Assembly: GCA_944472155.2 (NCBI GenBank)
Contig: OX235273.1
Span: 81,586,793 to 81,650,792, forward strand
Length of the DNA stretch: 64,000 nt
Reading direction: 5' to 3'
Source: Trichobilharzia szidati
Taxonomy: Eukaryota; Platyhelminthes; Trematoda; Strigeidida; Schistosomatidae
Part shown: piece by piece, positions 31,850 through 42,629 of the stretch
How positions within the stretch are numbered: the stretch's first letter is position 1
How the letters are laid out: every line of letters begins with the position of its first letter
The notes under the pieces: generated by a model
The model's input: the letters and a program-made list of their open reading frames with translations, nothing else
The model's database searches: none
What the model was told of the DNA's origin: nothing
Position numbers and translations under genes: made by a program

Positions 31850-33465
31850 TATTATAATTATTCCTTTGCGTTCCAAGTGGAATATAGGTAGGGATTCAAC
31901 AACACATCTCCACTTTCTTCTATTTTCTACTGTCATCTTCAGCTGGCCAGCCACATGATTGCCTATAATCTCTCATCTCCTCCTCCTCCTCGTCACACAA
32001 TCTCCTCCATGTCACCCTCGCAATGACGACTCACTCGTTGCTTCCCATTCACCTTCCACTCAAGCGATGGCCTGCACTGCCCGCAGTCCTTCGACGGTCT
32101 CCTCAGTGTGTGCCCTATATGTCTCCATTTTCTCTCACATATTTGTTGATCAATCGGCTCATGGTTGGATACTTCATTGCCAGTTCTTTCCGGCTGGCAT
32201 TTGATCTCCAGTATGGAGCCAGCTAGCGAAGTGGGCATCTGTTGATAGAAGTCTGTAACATGTTGGAAATGCTTTTCGTGACTCACAGGTAGTACAAGTT
32301 TCTGACCCATATGGAATAACTGATTGACTTCTTTTTTTCCCTCACGTTCCCCAGTGGAACATAGGGCTTCAAGCTAGTGGCTTGAAGTTTCTGTAGCAGT
32401 GTTTATTTTACAGGATGGGGTTGCTAGCCTCATGCCCAACCTTTCCTCTTTACCAGCATTATCTCTGGCTTAGCGAGGTAAAGGAATGCGTCGGCCGGGG
32501 TTCGGACCCCGGACCATGTGCATGGTCGGCGAGCGTCCTAACCGCTATACCACCGACGCACTGACTGACTGACTGACTTTAAATTTATGTTGAAAATCTG
32601 AATTTTGTTCCTTATGCCGACTTAGTGCAGAAGACTTCCAAACTGATTTCAGATTGATGAAGACGTATCTTTCCTTTCCAATTCTGACTGGCTTTGACAT
32701 TTTCATCTGTCCTGCCTTTGGTTGAAACCGTGCTTCTTAGCCGGATAAGTGAAGGAAGTAACTTCTGTCGAATCTCTCCCGTTGGTGGTAATTGGTGCTG
32801 TTACTGTTGGTTGGTTATCTTCTCTATGTCCACCTAGAGTCATGTCTTCGCTGTTTGCCAGTCTCTTCTGCAAGTTTGTTGGTTTCCGACTTCAAGTTTT
32901 CGAGTCTGCATGACATTAAACATAAATCATCCACACATGAAATCCAGATATTCTAGAGTCTTCTCATAGGTCGATGCAGCGTGTTCCTTTCTTCTCACCC
33001 CTGAAGCAGAGTCTTCCGCATAATCCATTCCACCACAATTAAGAATATCATCGGTGATAGTAGACAAATAGCCTTACTTTACTGCTGTATTCACTTCGAA
33101 CGCCTCTCTGAGTTTTCCATTGTGGATCACCTGACACGTGCCGCTGTCATATAGCCAGCTGTTGAATGAGGTCGATAAAGATTTGGGGCGCTGCACACCA
33201 TAGTGTTGAAGCAGTTTCCGAATTACTTCTCGGTCAACGGTGTCGAAGGCCTTTTCGAAGTCGATGGAGGAAGTTGGTGTCGACGTTTGACTGCCATTCT
33301 ATGCTTTGTTCTGAGATGACGATGCGTAGAGTTGCAATTTGATCAGCACATGAAGTGCCTTTCCTGAATCCAGCTTGTTCCTGTGGGACTGGCGAAGTTC
33401 TTCATCCAGTGCATCTTTTATTTGATCAGTAATTTACTTGTACAAAACTTGTACACTTGAAGGGC
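31850..33465 (-). mobile_element. RTE-type retrotransposon, RT region to 3' end, with nested SINE
   Basis: Minus copy from 3' end (TTTGCGTTCCAAGTGGAATA on plus, 31863) through the C-terminal part, the SFTYLG region and back into the RT palm (GTCGAAGGCCTTTTCGAAGTC near 33240, the AFDSV motif on minus). It is interrupted by a family B SINE at 32331-32560. All frames are broken. Confidence 0.85.
32331..32560 (-). mobile_element. tRNA-headed SINE (family B) nested in the RTE copy
   Basis: Minus copy with tail TCCCCAGTGGAACATAGGGC on plus, body, B box (GGGGTTCGGACCCC) and head ending CACCGACGCA at 32560. RTE sequence resumes right after it; the RTE sequence TGATTGACTT before and TGACTGACTT after suggests an approximate target duplication in a CTGA-rich site. 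Confidence 0.92.
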
Positions 33466-33671
33466 ATTAAGTAAGACTTTCTTTGAGTCACTTCACTATT
33501 CCTTCAGTTATAGTCCGTTAAAAAGATTTAAGATACTTCCTAATTATAAAGTGGCTAACGGCATACAAAGAATCAATGTAAAATTCGATTTGTATGCATT
33601 ATATTTTCTATTTTGGACTGCATACTAATACAGTAGTTCAACTGCAATTTCGTAAAACTGACTTTTATTTA

Positions 33672-33862
33672 TTTTTGATTGGACACTAGTCACTAACTAG
33701 TGTAATGTGTCTAGTCCTTTTGTTTACTGCAAACTGAATTCTATCAGTCAAGCTTGCAATGTGGCCACCATGATTGGTTGCAGATACGCCTTGCTCATGA
33801 GTGCCAACTAGCATGAAACCTAGTTCTAAGGCTTCCTGACGACTGCCTCCAACCATCTGACT
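33672..33862 (+). mobile_element. tRNA-like repeat (family C), headless fragment
   Basis: TTGGACACTAGTCACTAACTAG, TGAATTCTATCAGTC, GTGGCCACCATGATTGG, then GTTGCAGATACGCCTTGC and CTGCCTCCAACCATCTGAC. The tRNA-like head is absent. Confidence 0.7.
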
Positions 33863-34212
33863 TTTATTTATTTCGACAGTTGATGGATAGTTTGTCGAAC
33901 CTTCAGTAACTTCTAATAGCTTGAACTTGGTCTACTTCAGCGAAAATTTCTTCACAAACAAACGTCATTCTCATCCAGTGTCGGTTTTTGACTAAATCTA
34001 CCTGGAAATCAATCGGCTGTTTATTAGTCACTAACTTTAAAATGGACTTCTTGAAGTTCTCTTCAGAAGCCACGACTAATGAGGTTCACTAAATATTGTC
34101 TGAGATCAAATGTTAACCGGTTATATTGGGTAGCTGTACTATTAATACGTGAATTGAAAGAAGTGAGAAATTATAAAGGAAATTGCATTCCAAATCAGTT
34201 TCTGAGTGATAA

Positions 34213-34355
34213 AGTTACTCGCTTAATAACCTAAAGGTTCTGCGCTCTACACCTAGTTGGTGTAATAGATGCGTACTGTTGAAGAATCCCAAACTAGGAT
34301 GAAACTGCTGTCTAGTGCTCTGTGATTTTAAGTGGCTCTCTAAATGATATCCATA
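34213..34355 (+). mobile_element. Hammerhead-type SINE, 3' part
   Basis: Starts in the A/B-box region (CTAAAGGTTCTGCGCTCTAC, already degenerate) and continues through the hammerhead-like segment to the tail. Confidence 0.65.
34273..34318 (+). ncRNA. Hammerhead-like ribozyme with one core change
   Basis: Stem I GTACTG (273-278) pairs with TAGTGC (313-318) in all six positions, counting two G-U pairs. Core TTGAAGA (279-285) has T for C at position 3. Stem II ATCC/GGAT (286-289, 297-300) is fully paired although the outer pair differs from the usual G-C. GAAA (301-304) and the cleavage triplet GTC (310-312) are intact. Relative coordinates are to 34000. It is the copy with the best complete fold here. 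Confidence 0.55.
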
Positions 34356-34514
34356 CATGATGATATACACAATAAAATAAATGAAAACTTCCAGTAACGA
34401 GAAATATATATTTTAAATCGTATGCCAAAAATACTACAAGTTTGGCAGATTGGAAAAATGACTGTTCGAGGTAAAAAAAAGAACTCATTTTCAGGTGTTG
34501 ATTTGCAAGGATTT

Positions 34515-34830
34515 CATTCGTTTCAGGATCTCATCATAAACTAACATCGGTTAGACAACCATTGGAAAACCTGGAAGTATTGGACAGCTGTTTTGTCATA
34601 GTTTGGGACTCTTCAGTAGTTGGAATTCGTGAACTGTTGGATCGGGTCCCAGTGGCTTAACGGTCTACGAGCGAGCTCGCCTTGTAACCAGAAGCTCCTG
34701 GGTTCGAACCTCCTATGGTGGTGGGTGCGTACTGATGAAGAGTCCCGAACTAGACTGACGAAACAGCTGTCCAGTACTCCCTGAAGGTCTTCCAATGGTC
34801 CTCTAACCGATGTCAGTTCATGATGAAATG
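34515..34830. mobile_element. Foldback hammerhead-type SINE, tail inverted onto full copy
   Basis: Minus tail (34515-34620) joined to a plus copy (34630-34830). The minus hammerhead segment (34577-34620) has CTGAAGA and GTC intact but AAAA for GAAA. The plus one (34729-34776) has GAAA and GTC but ATGAAGA for the first box. The join GTAGTTGGAATTCGTGAAC resembles that at 232-250, so this architecture is shared with the copy at 155-480. Confidence 0.85.
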
Positions 34831-35660
34831 CAGAACTTATTTTGTGTGACGAGCGAAATTTCAGAGTGATACATTGATGGTTTGAAAGTATATTGTTAGC
34901 CCTCTATCTTATAGCTTTTTAAATGAACCTATAGAAATGGGAACACGTACAACTGTGTTGAGTATCTAGCTTTTCCAGTCTACTTAAAAATGTAACAAAA
35001 TAGCTTATATTACATATAAGTTATTGCAAAATGCTTCTTTATTGTCGTGTACAGATGAGATAATGTCATATGATCTATCTGTTTTTACAATAATCCATCA
35101 TTGTACACGCAAGCAATCAAGGACTGAGAGAACAGTACTGAAGGATAATGATGAGATAACAAATAATCAGTGAAAATAACAGCTAAAAGTAGTGGATCTC
35201 AGATTTCAATTTTTTTTAAAAATTAGTTTCTTTATTTCTTTATCATCGTAACATGCATAACTGTCATTCACACTTTAAAATGAGGGTCATTCAACCTTGG
35301 GTACAAACTATAAGTAATAATAACTTATAAATGGAGAAATTTTAGCATCAAATAACTGTTCATTGACCATGAAAAATAATTTGTCAAGTGTCTGTTATGA
35401 ACATGATAAAAGTGATGACGACTGAACTTTGGGAGGTATGAATCACACGTATACAAAAAATCGCATAAAATATCTTACTCCTATCTACTAGATATCACAT
35501 CTGAAGGTTAAATCAGATAACACAACTATTCTACTCATAAAAATACAAACCCTTTTTGCTTGATTCATTACCTATTAGTGAGTACTTTACTAAAAGCACT
35601 CAGTCAATCGTATTACTAATGGTGAAACTAGAAGCTTAAAGTAAATCGTATCGACTACGA
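34831..35660. other. No gene seen
   Basis: AT-rich intron DNA. Confidence 0.5.
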
Positions 35661-35664
35661 TATT

Positions 35665-36080
35665 CTATAGGGTTCAGAGACTTGCCATATCACCAGAAGC
35701 ATTTCTAACAGTCTACTGCAGACTTTTACCAACAGTCGCCTGCACTTCATACTGAAGATCGGATGACTAGAAATGATAAGGAGCAAAGAACTTTGACAGC
35801 GAAACAATTTGTTGTAAGAAATAAAGTTGGATTAGAAAAACTCTGAGAATGCCATTGAGTAATATTCTACGCCAATACCTAGAATGGAATCTGAATGGGG
35901 AACGACGAGTTAGGAGTAGGATCGAGGGTGACATTACAGAAGATCATATGAGGGATGTGAAATAAAAGTCTGTTGACAGTCATTCAGCTAATGACCAAAA
36001 TCAAGTGTTAGGGAAATGCACTGCTGATGACCTATGTTCCATTTGGACCACAATGAGTGGATAATAATAATAATATTTAT
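35665..36080 (+). mobile_element. RTE-type retrotransposon, 3' end, very old
   Basis: GTTCAGAGACTTGCCATATCA, TACTGAAGATCGGATGAC, GGAATCTGAATGGGGAACGACG and CCTATGTTCCATTTGGACC, then (AAT)n. The sequence is alignable to the other RTE copies by eye but frame is lost. Confidence 0.7.
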
Positions 36081-36559
36081 ATTGATAATAAAGTATACTT
36101 CGGTTGAGTGAGCCTTTAGTTTTATTGTCGAAAAATGGTTTATTTATCATCTAGAAATTGAATGTTGAAGTATTCGGTGAAGACTGAGAGTTCTGGAGTA
36201 AATGTAATATCAGATTCTCGGGTATTTACAACCATCTGTCAAATAACAACAAGGTCAATAATCAAAGGCAGCCTAGAAACGTCCCCAACAAGAGACTATA
36301 TGCCAACAGAAACCAATCATTTTGGTCTAGTAAAAAGAAGCAACAAAAAGTTCAAAGTTCGATAAGTAAACGAAAAAAGAGCATGAATGTGTCACACAGC
36401 TATAGGTAAACAAGACTGATAACCAAAGAAAGAAGCACAAAGCGCTTCAGCAATTGTGAAGTCAAAAAAAAATTAAATAAATAAAAAATATACATTAAAA
36501 AATAAACTGTTTCGAAACATAGTGTGGAACATAAAATAACGTCTGTCATCCATTTTCAG

Positions 36560-36850
36560 GTCACCAAATCTGACTGCAGCACTGGGTGACACAGGTTCGA
36601 ATCTCAGTTTCTTCAAGATGGTAGATATGCCATGCTGTGACACCAGTGCCAACAAGCACGAAACCTAGGTTAGACTGGGTTTCCTGCCTACTGCCTCCAA
36701 CTATCTAATACCAACAGTCCTGAGTGAACCATGATGTCGAACCACCTAGCATGGTGGCTACATTGCAAACTTGACTGATAGAATTCAATCTGCAGTAAAG
36801 AAAAGGATTAGACACATGGCAGTACTTAGTGTTCAATCAAAAACTCTGAA
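36560..36850 (+). mobile_element. tRNA-like repeat (family C)
   Basis: Second half of the head with B box CAGGTTCGAATCTC, arm CTTCAAGATGGTAGATATGCC to CTCCAACTATCTAATACC, linker TGAACCATGATGTCG to GTTCAATCAAAAACTC. The A-box half is missing. Confidence 0.75.
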
Positions 36851-37495
36851 ATTCGTTTATACGAATAAAAGAGGCATATATATACCATTTTTCTACCTTC
36901 CAAAGACAAAGATTTTTCAAACTGACGAAAAGGTGATTTCTCACATCTCATCTCACAGTGTGTTATTCTTCCCCATTGAGGAGCTAACTTGAATGGGATA
37001 ATTGTTGTGTTGACAGTAATTACTATCTTATAGACGTAAACATTATTAGCCATGCATATATGAAATATGTACGATACATACGCCGTACCTTACTTCTACA
37101 TGTGTTTTTATATTCATCAGTTTAGTCGTACAAACCACATGCATTTTCTAAGTATACACAATAAATATGAAGGAAAATATTGAGTCAAAATGTCAATATT
37201 TTAACATACAGATAAAACACATGAATTAGATGGTTGAACATTGAGTAACATGCCATACGAGCCCTTGATTTTTACAGTCAACGTTTGTTTCCTTTTGCTA
37301 AATAAACTCATAGCTAAGTGTCTAAGAGGTTCTCAGATCATGGGAGTAATTTCAGAACACAAATAATGAGTGAGATAAATTTATCAAATGGAGTCAGCCT
37401 ATTGCATTTTGCAAGTTAAAAGATGTGATAAGCATAAGATTTAAGGAAGCCATAGGTTGTATATAAAAATTTAGATTAAAAGTCAGAAATTTAAT
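36851..37495. other. No gene seen
   Basis: AT-rich intron DNA. Confidence 0.5.
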
Positions 37496-37497
37496 TC

Positions 37498-37746
37498 TTT
37501 TTACGAGTTGATCACGGATTGATATCAGTTAGAGAACCATTGAAAACCAGGGAGTACTGCCAGACAGCTGTTTCATCCTAGTTTGGGAATCATCGGCAGT
37601 AACCGGAAGGTCCTGGGTTCGAACTCTAGTGGGTGAGTACTGCCGATGATTCCCAAACTAGGCTGGTGAAACAGCTGTCTGGCAGTACTCCTTGCTGGTT
37701 TTCAATGGTTCTCTAACTGATATCAATCCGTGATCAACTCGTAAAA
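37498..37746. repeat. Near-perfect hairpin made of two hammerhead-type SINE tails
   Basis: Arms 37498-37601 and 37638-37746 are reverse complements, differing by two small indels and about two substitutions. The 36-nt loop carries a B-box GGGTTCGAAC. Each arm includes a hammerhead-like segment with CCGATGA, TTCCC, GAAAC, AGCTGTC. No A box is present. Confidence 0.9.
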
Positions 37747-38094
37747 AACAAATCTAACCCGTACAAACCAACCATTGGAAATTCAATTCTTTGTTTAAGC
37801 TGTTCTGCCAGTGACACTGATTAATCTGTATTTGAACAATACTTATATGGAGAGTAACTTTTAATTACGTGTATCTTGGTTAGTATATTTCATGCTTAAG
37901 TTGACCTACTTCATTACATCAAATTCACAATTTACGCAGTTTGAGGAGGTGAAATTTTACCACAATTTCCTTTGGAAACCGAAGTTTATCAGATCAAAGT
38001 GTGTTATCTATTTGATATCATAAATGGTTATCAAGAAAGTAAGCACTTCTGATTGATTGATATGAATAGATGTATACCAGTTATATCAACAAGC

Positions 38095-38365
38095 GATACT
38101 TGTCAGCCAGAGCAAAGTAATCAAATACTGGATGGTTGTTTCGCTCATTTAGGTAAATCTTATTGTCGGTATACCTGGTTCGACTCAGCTCAGAGGGCCA
38201 AACCAGCTCAAACTATGGAACTGCCAGTTCGCCGAGGTAGCTAGCCAGAAATCGGGTAGCTTAAACTGACTAGGCTGTCCGAGCTGAGTCGAGCTGGGTG
38301 CACCGTTGATGAGCTCAGTCGTAAATGAGCAAAACGACCGTCCAGTATATACATCACTTCCATCT
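38095..38365. repeat. Inverted-repeat element with hammerhead-like ends (family E)
   Basis: Left piece TACTGGATGGTTGTTTCGCTCATTTA (about 38127-38152) is inverted relative to GTAAATGAGCAAAACGACCGTCCAGTAT (about 38327-38354). The 170-bp centre is richer in G+C than its surroundings (GCTCAGAGGGCCAAACC, GAGCTGAGTCGAGCTGGG). The right end has TTGATGA, stem GCTCA/TGAGC, AAAAC and GTC before CAGTAT. The left end on minus has GAGCGAAAC and ATC before CAGTAT. Not seen elsewhere in the window. Confidence 0.55.
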
Positions 38366-39520
38366 GGCTAGCAAGTACTACTGGTTGATGTGACTCGTAT
38401 ACAACTACTCATCTCAATCCATCAGTAGTATATCTATAAAAAACTACTTAAACTAATCTGCTTCAAACATCTACCTAAGTTTAGAAAGTTTCCCTATATA
38501 CCTTGTCAAACTTATAAAATGGTACTAACCTATACAACAGTTGTAGCATTTGTATATATTTACAGACAAGTTTCTTTTGATTACTTCTACAAATCTGTTA
38601 ATGACACTAACCGAATGTTCTTTTTGTTTATTTGATTTTATTGGTTTTCAATCTCTTATATAATATATTATACATCGAGACTTAAAACAAATTCGGTCAA
38701 GCAAGTTAATAAATCTTTCATATATTTACCTTTCTAGCCGAAGAAGAAGAAGAAGAAAGGTAATCACATCTTCATCTGAAAATATAGAAAAAAAACTTAA
38801 CACTATTTTCTTCTTCTTCTTCTCTTTTTTCTATTTATTTTATTGTCCTTTTTATTTATTTATTTATTTACCTATTTGTAGTTTTTGTTGTAATACAAAT
38901 TTGTCAACACAATGTCAACATAAAGTCTAGTTTCCCCGTTAGTTATATTAATTATCCCAACTAGTCTACAGCACTGTCTACCCATAACACTCTACACACA
39001 TATACCTTGTTAGGTTATCTTCTATTTCTTTCTTCTCACAGACACAAAACATTCCTCAAACGCTCAAAAATTCCAGACACGCAGACACACTTTTCACAGC
39101 ATTCATTATGATAGATGTATTCATCAATTGATTCACCGTTCTTGAGACAGTTGAAAAGAAACAACAACAAGTCTACCTGAGAAAAATAAGCATATCAAGG
39201 CAACTACTACTACTAAACAGGAAACCATAAGATAATAAGCAGCATATGACGTTCGAATGTCATAGTGTGAATATACTAGATTCAGTTGTAAAACAAACAA
39301 ACTTGCTGTCCAGATGAACTATTCGTCAGAACTGCACGTACTTCCTTTAGACATTCACACATGTAGACACAGTTTAATAGTAATTTATGTCAATATAAGA
39401 AGTTTATATATATATATATATATATTGCATTTTAGAAGTATGAATGGAAAACGTCTTTAATGTTGCAGAGGATACTTGCTTTATGCTAACTGGAAGGTAT
39501 TATCCACATTAAACAATGTG
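38366..39520. other. No gene seen; short GAA, CTT and TA runs
   Basis: AGAAGAAGAAG at 38742-38756, TTCTTCTTCTTC at 38810-38822 and (TA)n at 39402-39425. The first two are an inverted pair about 60 bp apart. No protein-like frame. Confidence 0.5.
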
Positions 39521-39527
39521 ATATTGG

Positions 39528-39962
39528 TATTAGATGGTTGGAGGCAATCGGCAGGAAGCCCAGTCTGACCTAGGTTTCGTGCTAGTTGGCACTCACCAGT
39601 AGCAAGGCGTATCTGCAACCTTGAAGGAACTCATCTCACTTCTGAGATTCAAACCCGCGTCACCCAGTGCTGCGGTCAGAGACGTTACCACTGAGCTATT
39701 CAGGCTCGCGATTGACCTCCTGTGAGACTGTATTGGATATTTTTGATTGCACACTAGTCAGTAACAAGTGTAATATGTCTAGTCCTTTTGCTTACCGCAG
39801 ACTGAATTCTATCAGTCAAGTTTGCAATGCGGCCACCATCCTAGTTGGCTCACCATTACGGTTCCTTCAAGGTTGTAGATACGCCTTGCTGATGAGTGCC
39901 AACTAGCACGAAATCTAGGTCAGACTGGGCTTCCTGCCGATTGCCTCCTACCATCCAATATC
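39528..39962 (-). mobile_element. tRNA-like repeat (family C) with ~100-bp inverted ends
   Basis: Best copy of the family. The left arm (39531-39631, ATTAGATGGTTGGAGGC to CTTGAAGGAAC) and right arm (39861-39960, GTTCCTTCAAGGTTG to CATCCAAT) are reverse complements with only a few differences. Between them lie the tRNA-like head on minus (A box TAGCTCAGTGG, B box GATTCAAACCC on plus near 39648) and the linker with CTGTATTGGATATTTTTG, TATCAGTCAAG and GCGGCCACC. Confidence 0.88.
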
Positions 39963-40124
39963 ATCACATTTCAAAATTAGACATGAATGATTCTTAATGT
40001 TTGTTTGATGAATAATTAGACGCCTTAATACTGACTCATCTCACCTTCAAGAATTCGATGCTTTACTATCCTATAGACAGTGAATTTCTGGATGGATTAT
40101 TTTATCAACTGTGAAAGAGTTTGT

Positions 40125-40430
40125 CACAAAACAACAAGATCATTTAGAGAATTATTGAAAAGCAAGAACACTGGGCAACTGTATCATTATCGTTCGGAAA
40201 TTCTTCATCAACGTGTACCTGTGTCTCTACCAGAAATCGAAACCAAGACCTTCAGTTTATTAGACTGAAAATTTATCCTCTAAGTCAGAATTTTCTCATG
40301 GATCTGTTAGCCTAAACTTCTGTCAATTCACGATATAGCGTTAGTGCCAATCAGTGTTGTCGATCGGTTGTCCAATGCTGCCTGGATCTCAATGATTCTC
40401 TAACTGGTGATGGTTCGTAACGAAATCCGC
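40125..40430. mobile_element. Decayed hammerhead-type SINE, foldback form
   Basis: Minus copy TTAGAGAATTATTGAAAAGC, GTATCATTATCGTTCGGAAATTC, B-box region GAAATCGAAACC, 5' part CTTCTGTCAATTCACGATA, followed by a plus tail GTTGTCCAATGCTGCC to GTAACGAAATCC. Degenerate core. Confidence 0.6.
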
Positions 40431-40621
40431 ATTAAAATTAATCAAAATTCCTACAACGCTCATAATCTGAGGTCACGTGAAAGTGTGATACAATGTAGTT
40501 TATGGTATAGTGTTTATATATTAATGAGCTAACTGGAGATTGACAATGGTATAAGAAAAACCTTAGTATGATTAGCCTGATGTATTCCATCTAATAAGCA
40601 GTTTTAAACTTAACATATTAG

Positions 40622-40748
40622 CATGTGATATCGGTAGCCAAATTTGCAGGCTGACCATTGATATCAGTTGTGCGTCGGCCGTGGATCGAACTCCGGACCA
40701 TGTGCATGGTCGGCGGGAGTCCTAACCGCTGTGTCACGGACGCACAAA
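40622..40748 (-). mobile_element. tRNA-headed SINE, variant body (family B'), head and part of body
   Basis: On plus: GATATCGGTAGCC (body as at 5455-5470, inverted), B box TGGATCGAACTCC and A box CCTAACCGCTGTGTCACGGA. The tail is missing. Confidence 0.7.
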
Positions 40749-40949
40749 TGCCTGAATACCCTTACAAGAAATGATAAAGCATTGAAATTTCTGAAAGTTT
40801 CTTAAAATACCTAGTAAGAAGCAATTTGTCGCTTATTTCAAAGTTTCAGTAACCATATCAAAGTGATGCCTCACTACCTATCACATCAATACTTTTGTTT
40901 TCCATGTTGATTTCTATGATATAATAATATTCCTTCTTTCTTCTTCTTT

Positions 40950-41112
40950 TCTTATCCCTTTACATTCCCAGTGGAACATAGGAGGCTTCAAGCTAGAGGC
41001 TTGAAGTTTCTGTAGCAGTGGTGTTTTTATTTTTACAGGATGGGATTGCTAGTTTCATGCCCAACCTTCCCTCTTTACCAGTCTTACTACTGGCTTAGCA
41101 AGGTAAAGGAGT
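40950..41112 (-). mobile_element. tRNA-headed SINE (family B), tail and body only
   Basis: Starts on plus with CCCAGTGGAACATAGGAGGC and ends at GGCTTAGCAAGGTAAAGGAG; the tRNA-like head is absent (5' truncated). Confidence 0.85.
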
Positions 41113-41590
41113 GGGTGACTGAAAAAAAACTGACGGATGAATTAATGTTGAAGTTTCCACTGACTGCTTTAATCCAAGTTGCAAAATATGGAGACACCAT
41201 ACAACATGGAAGAGAAGAAAAATTTGATAAGAATATGTGTGAGATAACATTAGTAATGTCAGGCATTTCAAAGATAAAGCAGTGAATACATCGTCTTCAT
41301 TGTGACCAGTTTTCAGTTAGGTCACATCAGCAGCCTACTAATTATCGCTGAATAGTTTGACTTGTAGTATAATTAGTGAACTTTTAAAAAAATCCATGAA
41401 TCCGTAAGATGTGACATAATAAATTCATTTAGAGTAGTAATAATAAATGTCCATCTCTTCTTGGAAGCGAATATTGATAACTTAATTCTTAAAAGTCATT
41501 TAAATATACCCATATTAAGAAAATGAAGAAGTTCAACACCATGAATCTAACTAGAACTTTCACTATCTTGAGAAAATAAGTTTCAGAGAA
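41113..41590. other. No gene seen
   Basis: AT-rich intron DNA. Confidence 0.5.
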
Positions 41591-41594
41591 AGAA

Positions 41595-41832
41595 ATTCTT
41601 GGTTAGAGAACCATTGGAAAACCTGGGAGTACTGGACAGCTGTTTCGTCAATGGCTTAATGGTCTACGAGCTCGCCTTGTAACCAGAAGGTCCTGGGTTC
41701 GAGCCTCCTATGCTGGGTGCATGCTGATGAAGAGTCCCAAACTAGGACGAAACAGCTGGCCAGTACTCCCAGGTTTTCCAAGTCATGATGAAATCCTGTA
41801 ACCAATCAAATCCCTACAAACCAACACTTGAA
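41595..41832. mobile_element. Foldback hammerhead-type SINE
   Basis: A minus tail (GGTTAGAGAACCATTGG to TGTTTCGTC, 41601-41650) abuts a plus copy that begins at AATGGCTTAATGG. The plus hammerhead-like segment (41720-41766) has stem II and GAAA intact, but ATGAAGA for the first box and GGC for the cleavage triplet. B box GGGTTCGAGCC. Confidence 0.85.
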
Positions 41833-42629
41833 TAAAAAAATTCTTCAAACCGAGTAGGATTCTGATTTATTATAAATATCTGACGTGATCACAAGTACAG
41901 GAAAATATAGGATAGAGTATTTCGTTCATGTGTACTTCTGCGTGGTTTTAGTGCCACTGGTTAAGCTGCTCGAGTAATTCCAGATCCTTTTCACATATTC
42001 ACTTTTCACGTCACAACCTAGAATGTCCAAACAACTCATTTGCATAAGTTTCTCTTACATATAATTTAACTGAACTGGCTTAAGATAAGTAACTTTATTG
42101 AATAAAGCAGTTTTATTTGGGGATAAGTTGGACAATTTGTAAATTACTGATGTACTTCACAGGTTTGTGTTTCACCAACCATCTGAAATGTGCAAAAATG
42201 ATTCACTGTGCGATTTTTTCATTTAAACTCATGAAAAAGGGATGTTGTTCACTTCTAAGTGAAATAACTAACATGTTGAATATCAGTTGTACCTGACGCC
42301 AAGTTTTTTAGGCACTCTTGAACAATAAAGTAAGATAAAGTCTTTTCATTTGAGTAGTTTACTGGTAAACGGAATAAAACAGTCAGCCAGACATATTTTT
42401 TTGCTAAAATCTCGACTTATCAATAGAAACAAAATGTATGCGCTGTTACAGTTTTCCTAATACACAAGTTGGGTGTGACGAAATTAGCTGGAGGTGGCGC
42501 TGTATACCATCAAATGGGAACAGTTAGAATTCATAGTGATTGGATTCCATCCTAATAGTCATGTGGTCGACGAGTTCACTCTGTAATCTAAAATTCCTGG
42601 CTTAGATACACAGTAGGATAATAATTATT
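41833..42629. other. No gene seen; weak SINE remnant at 42475-42605
   Basis: TTGGGTGTGACGAAATTAGC, AACAGTTAGAATTCATAGTG and GTGGTCGACGAGTTCACTC at 42475-42605 look like a very old plus-strand hammerhead-type SINE. The rest is featureless. Confidence 0.5.

Noticed and set aside
38742..38822. Inverted GAA/TTC runs as a functional hairpin
   Set aside because: Short simple-sequence runs of opposite polarity are common in AT-rich DNA and nothing else supports a function.
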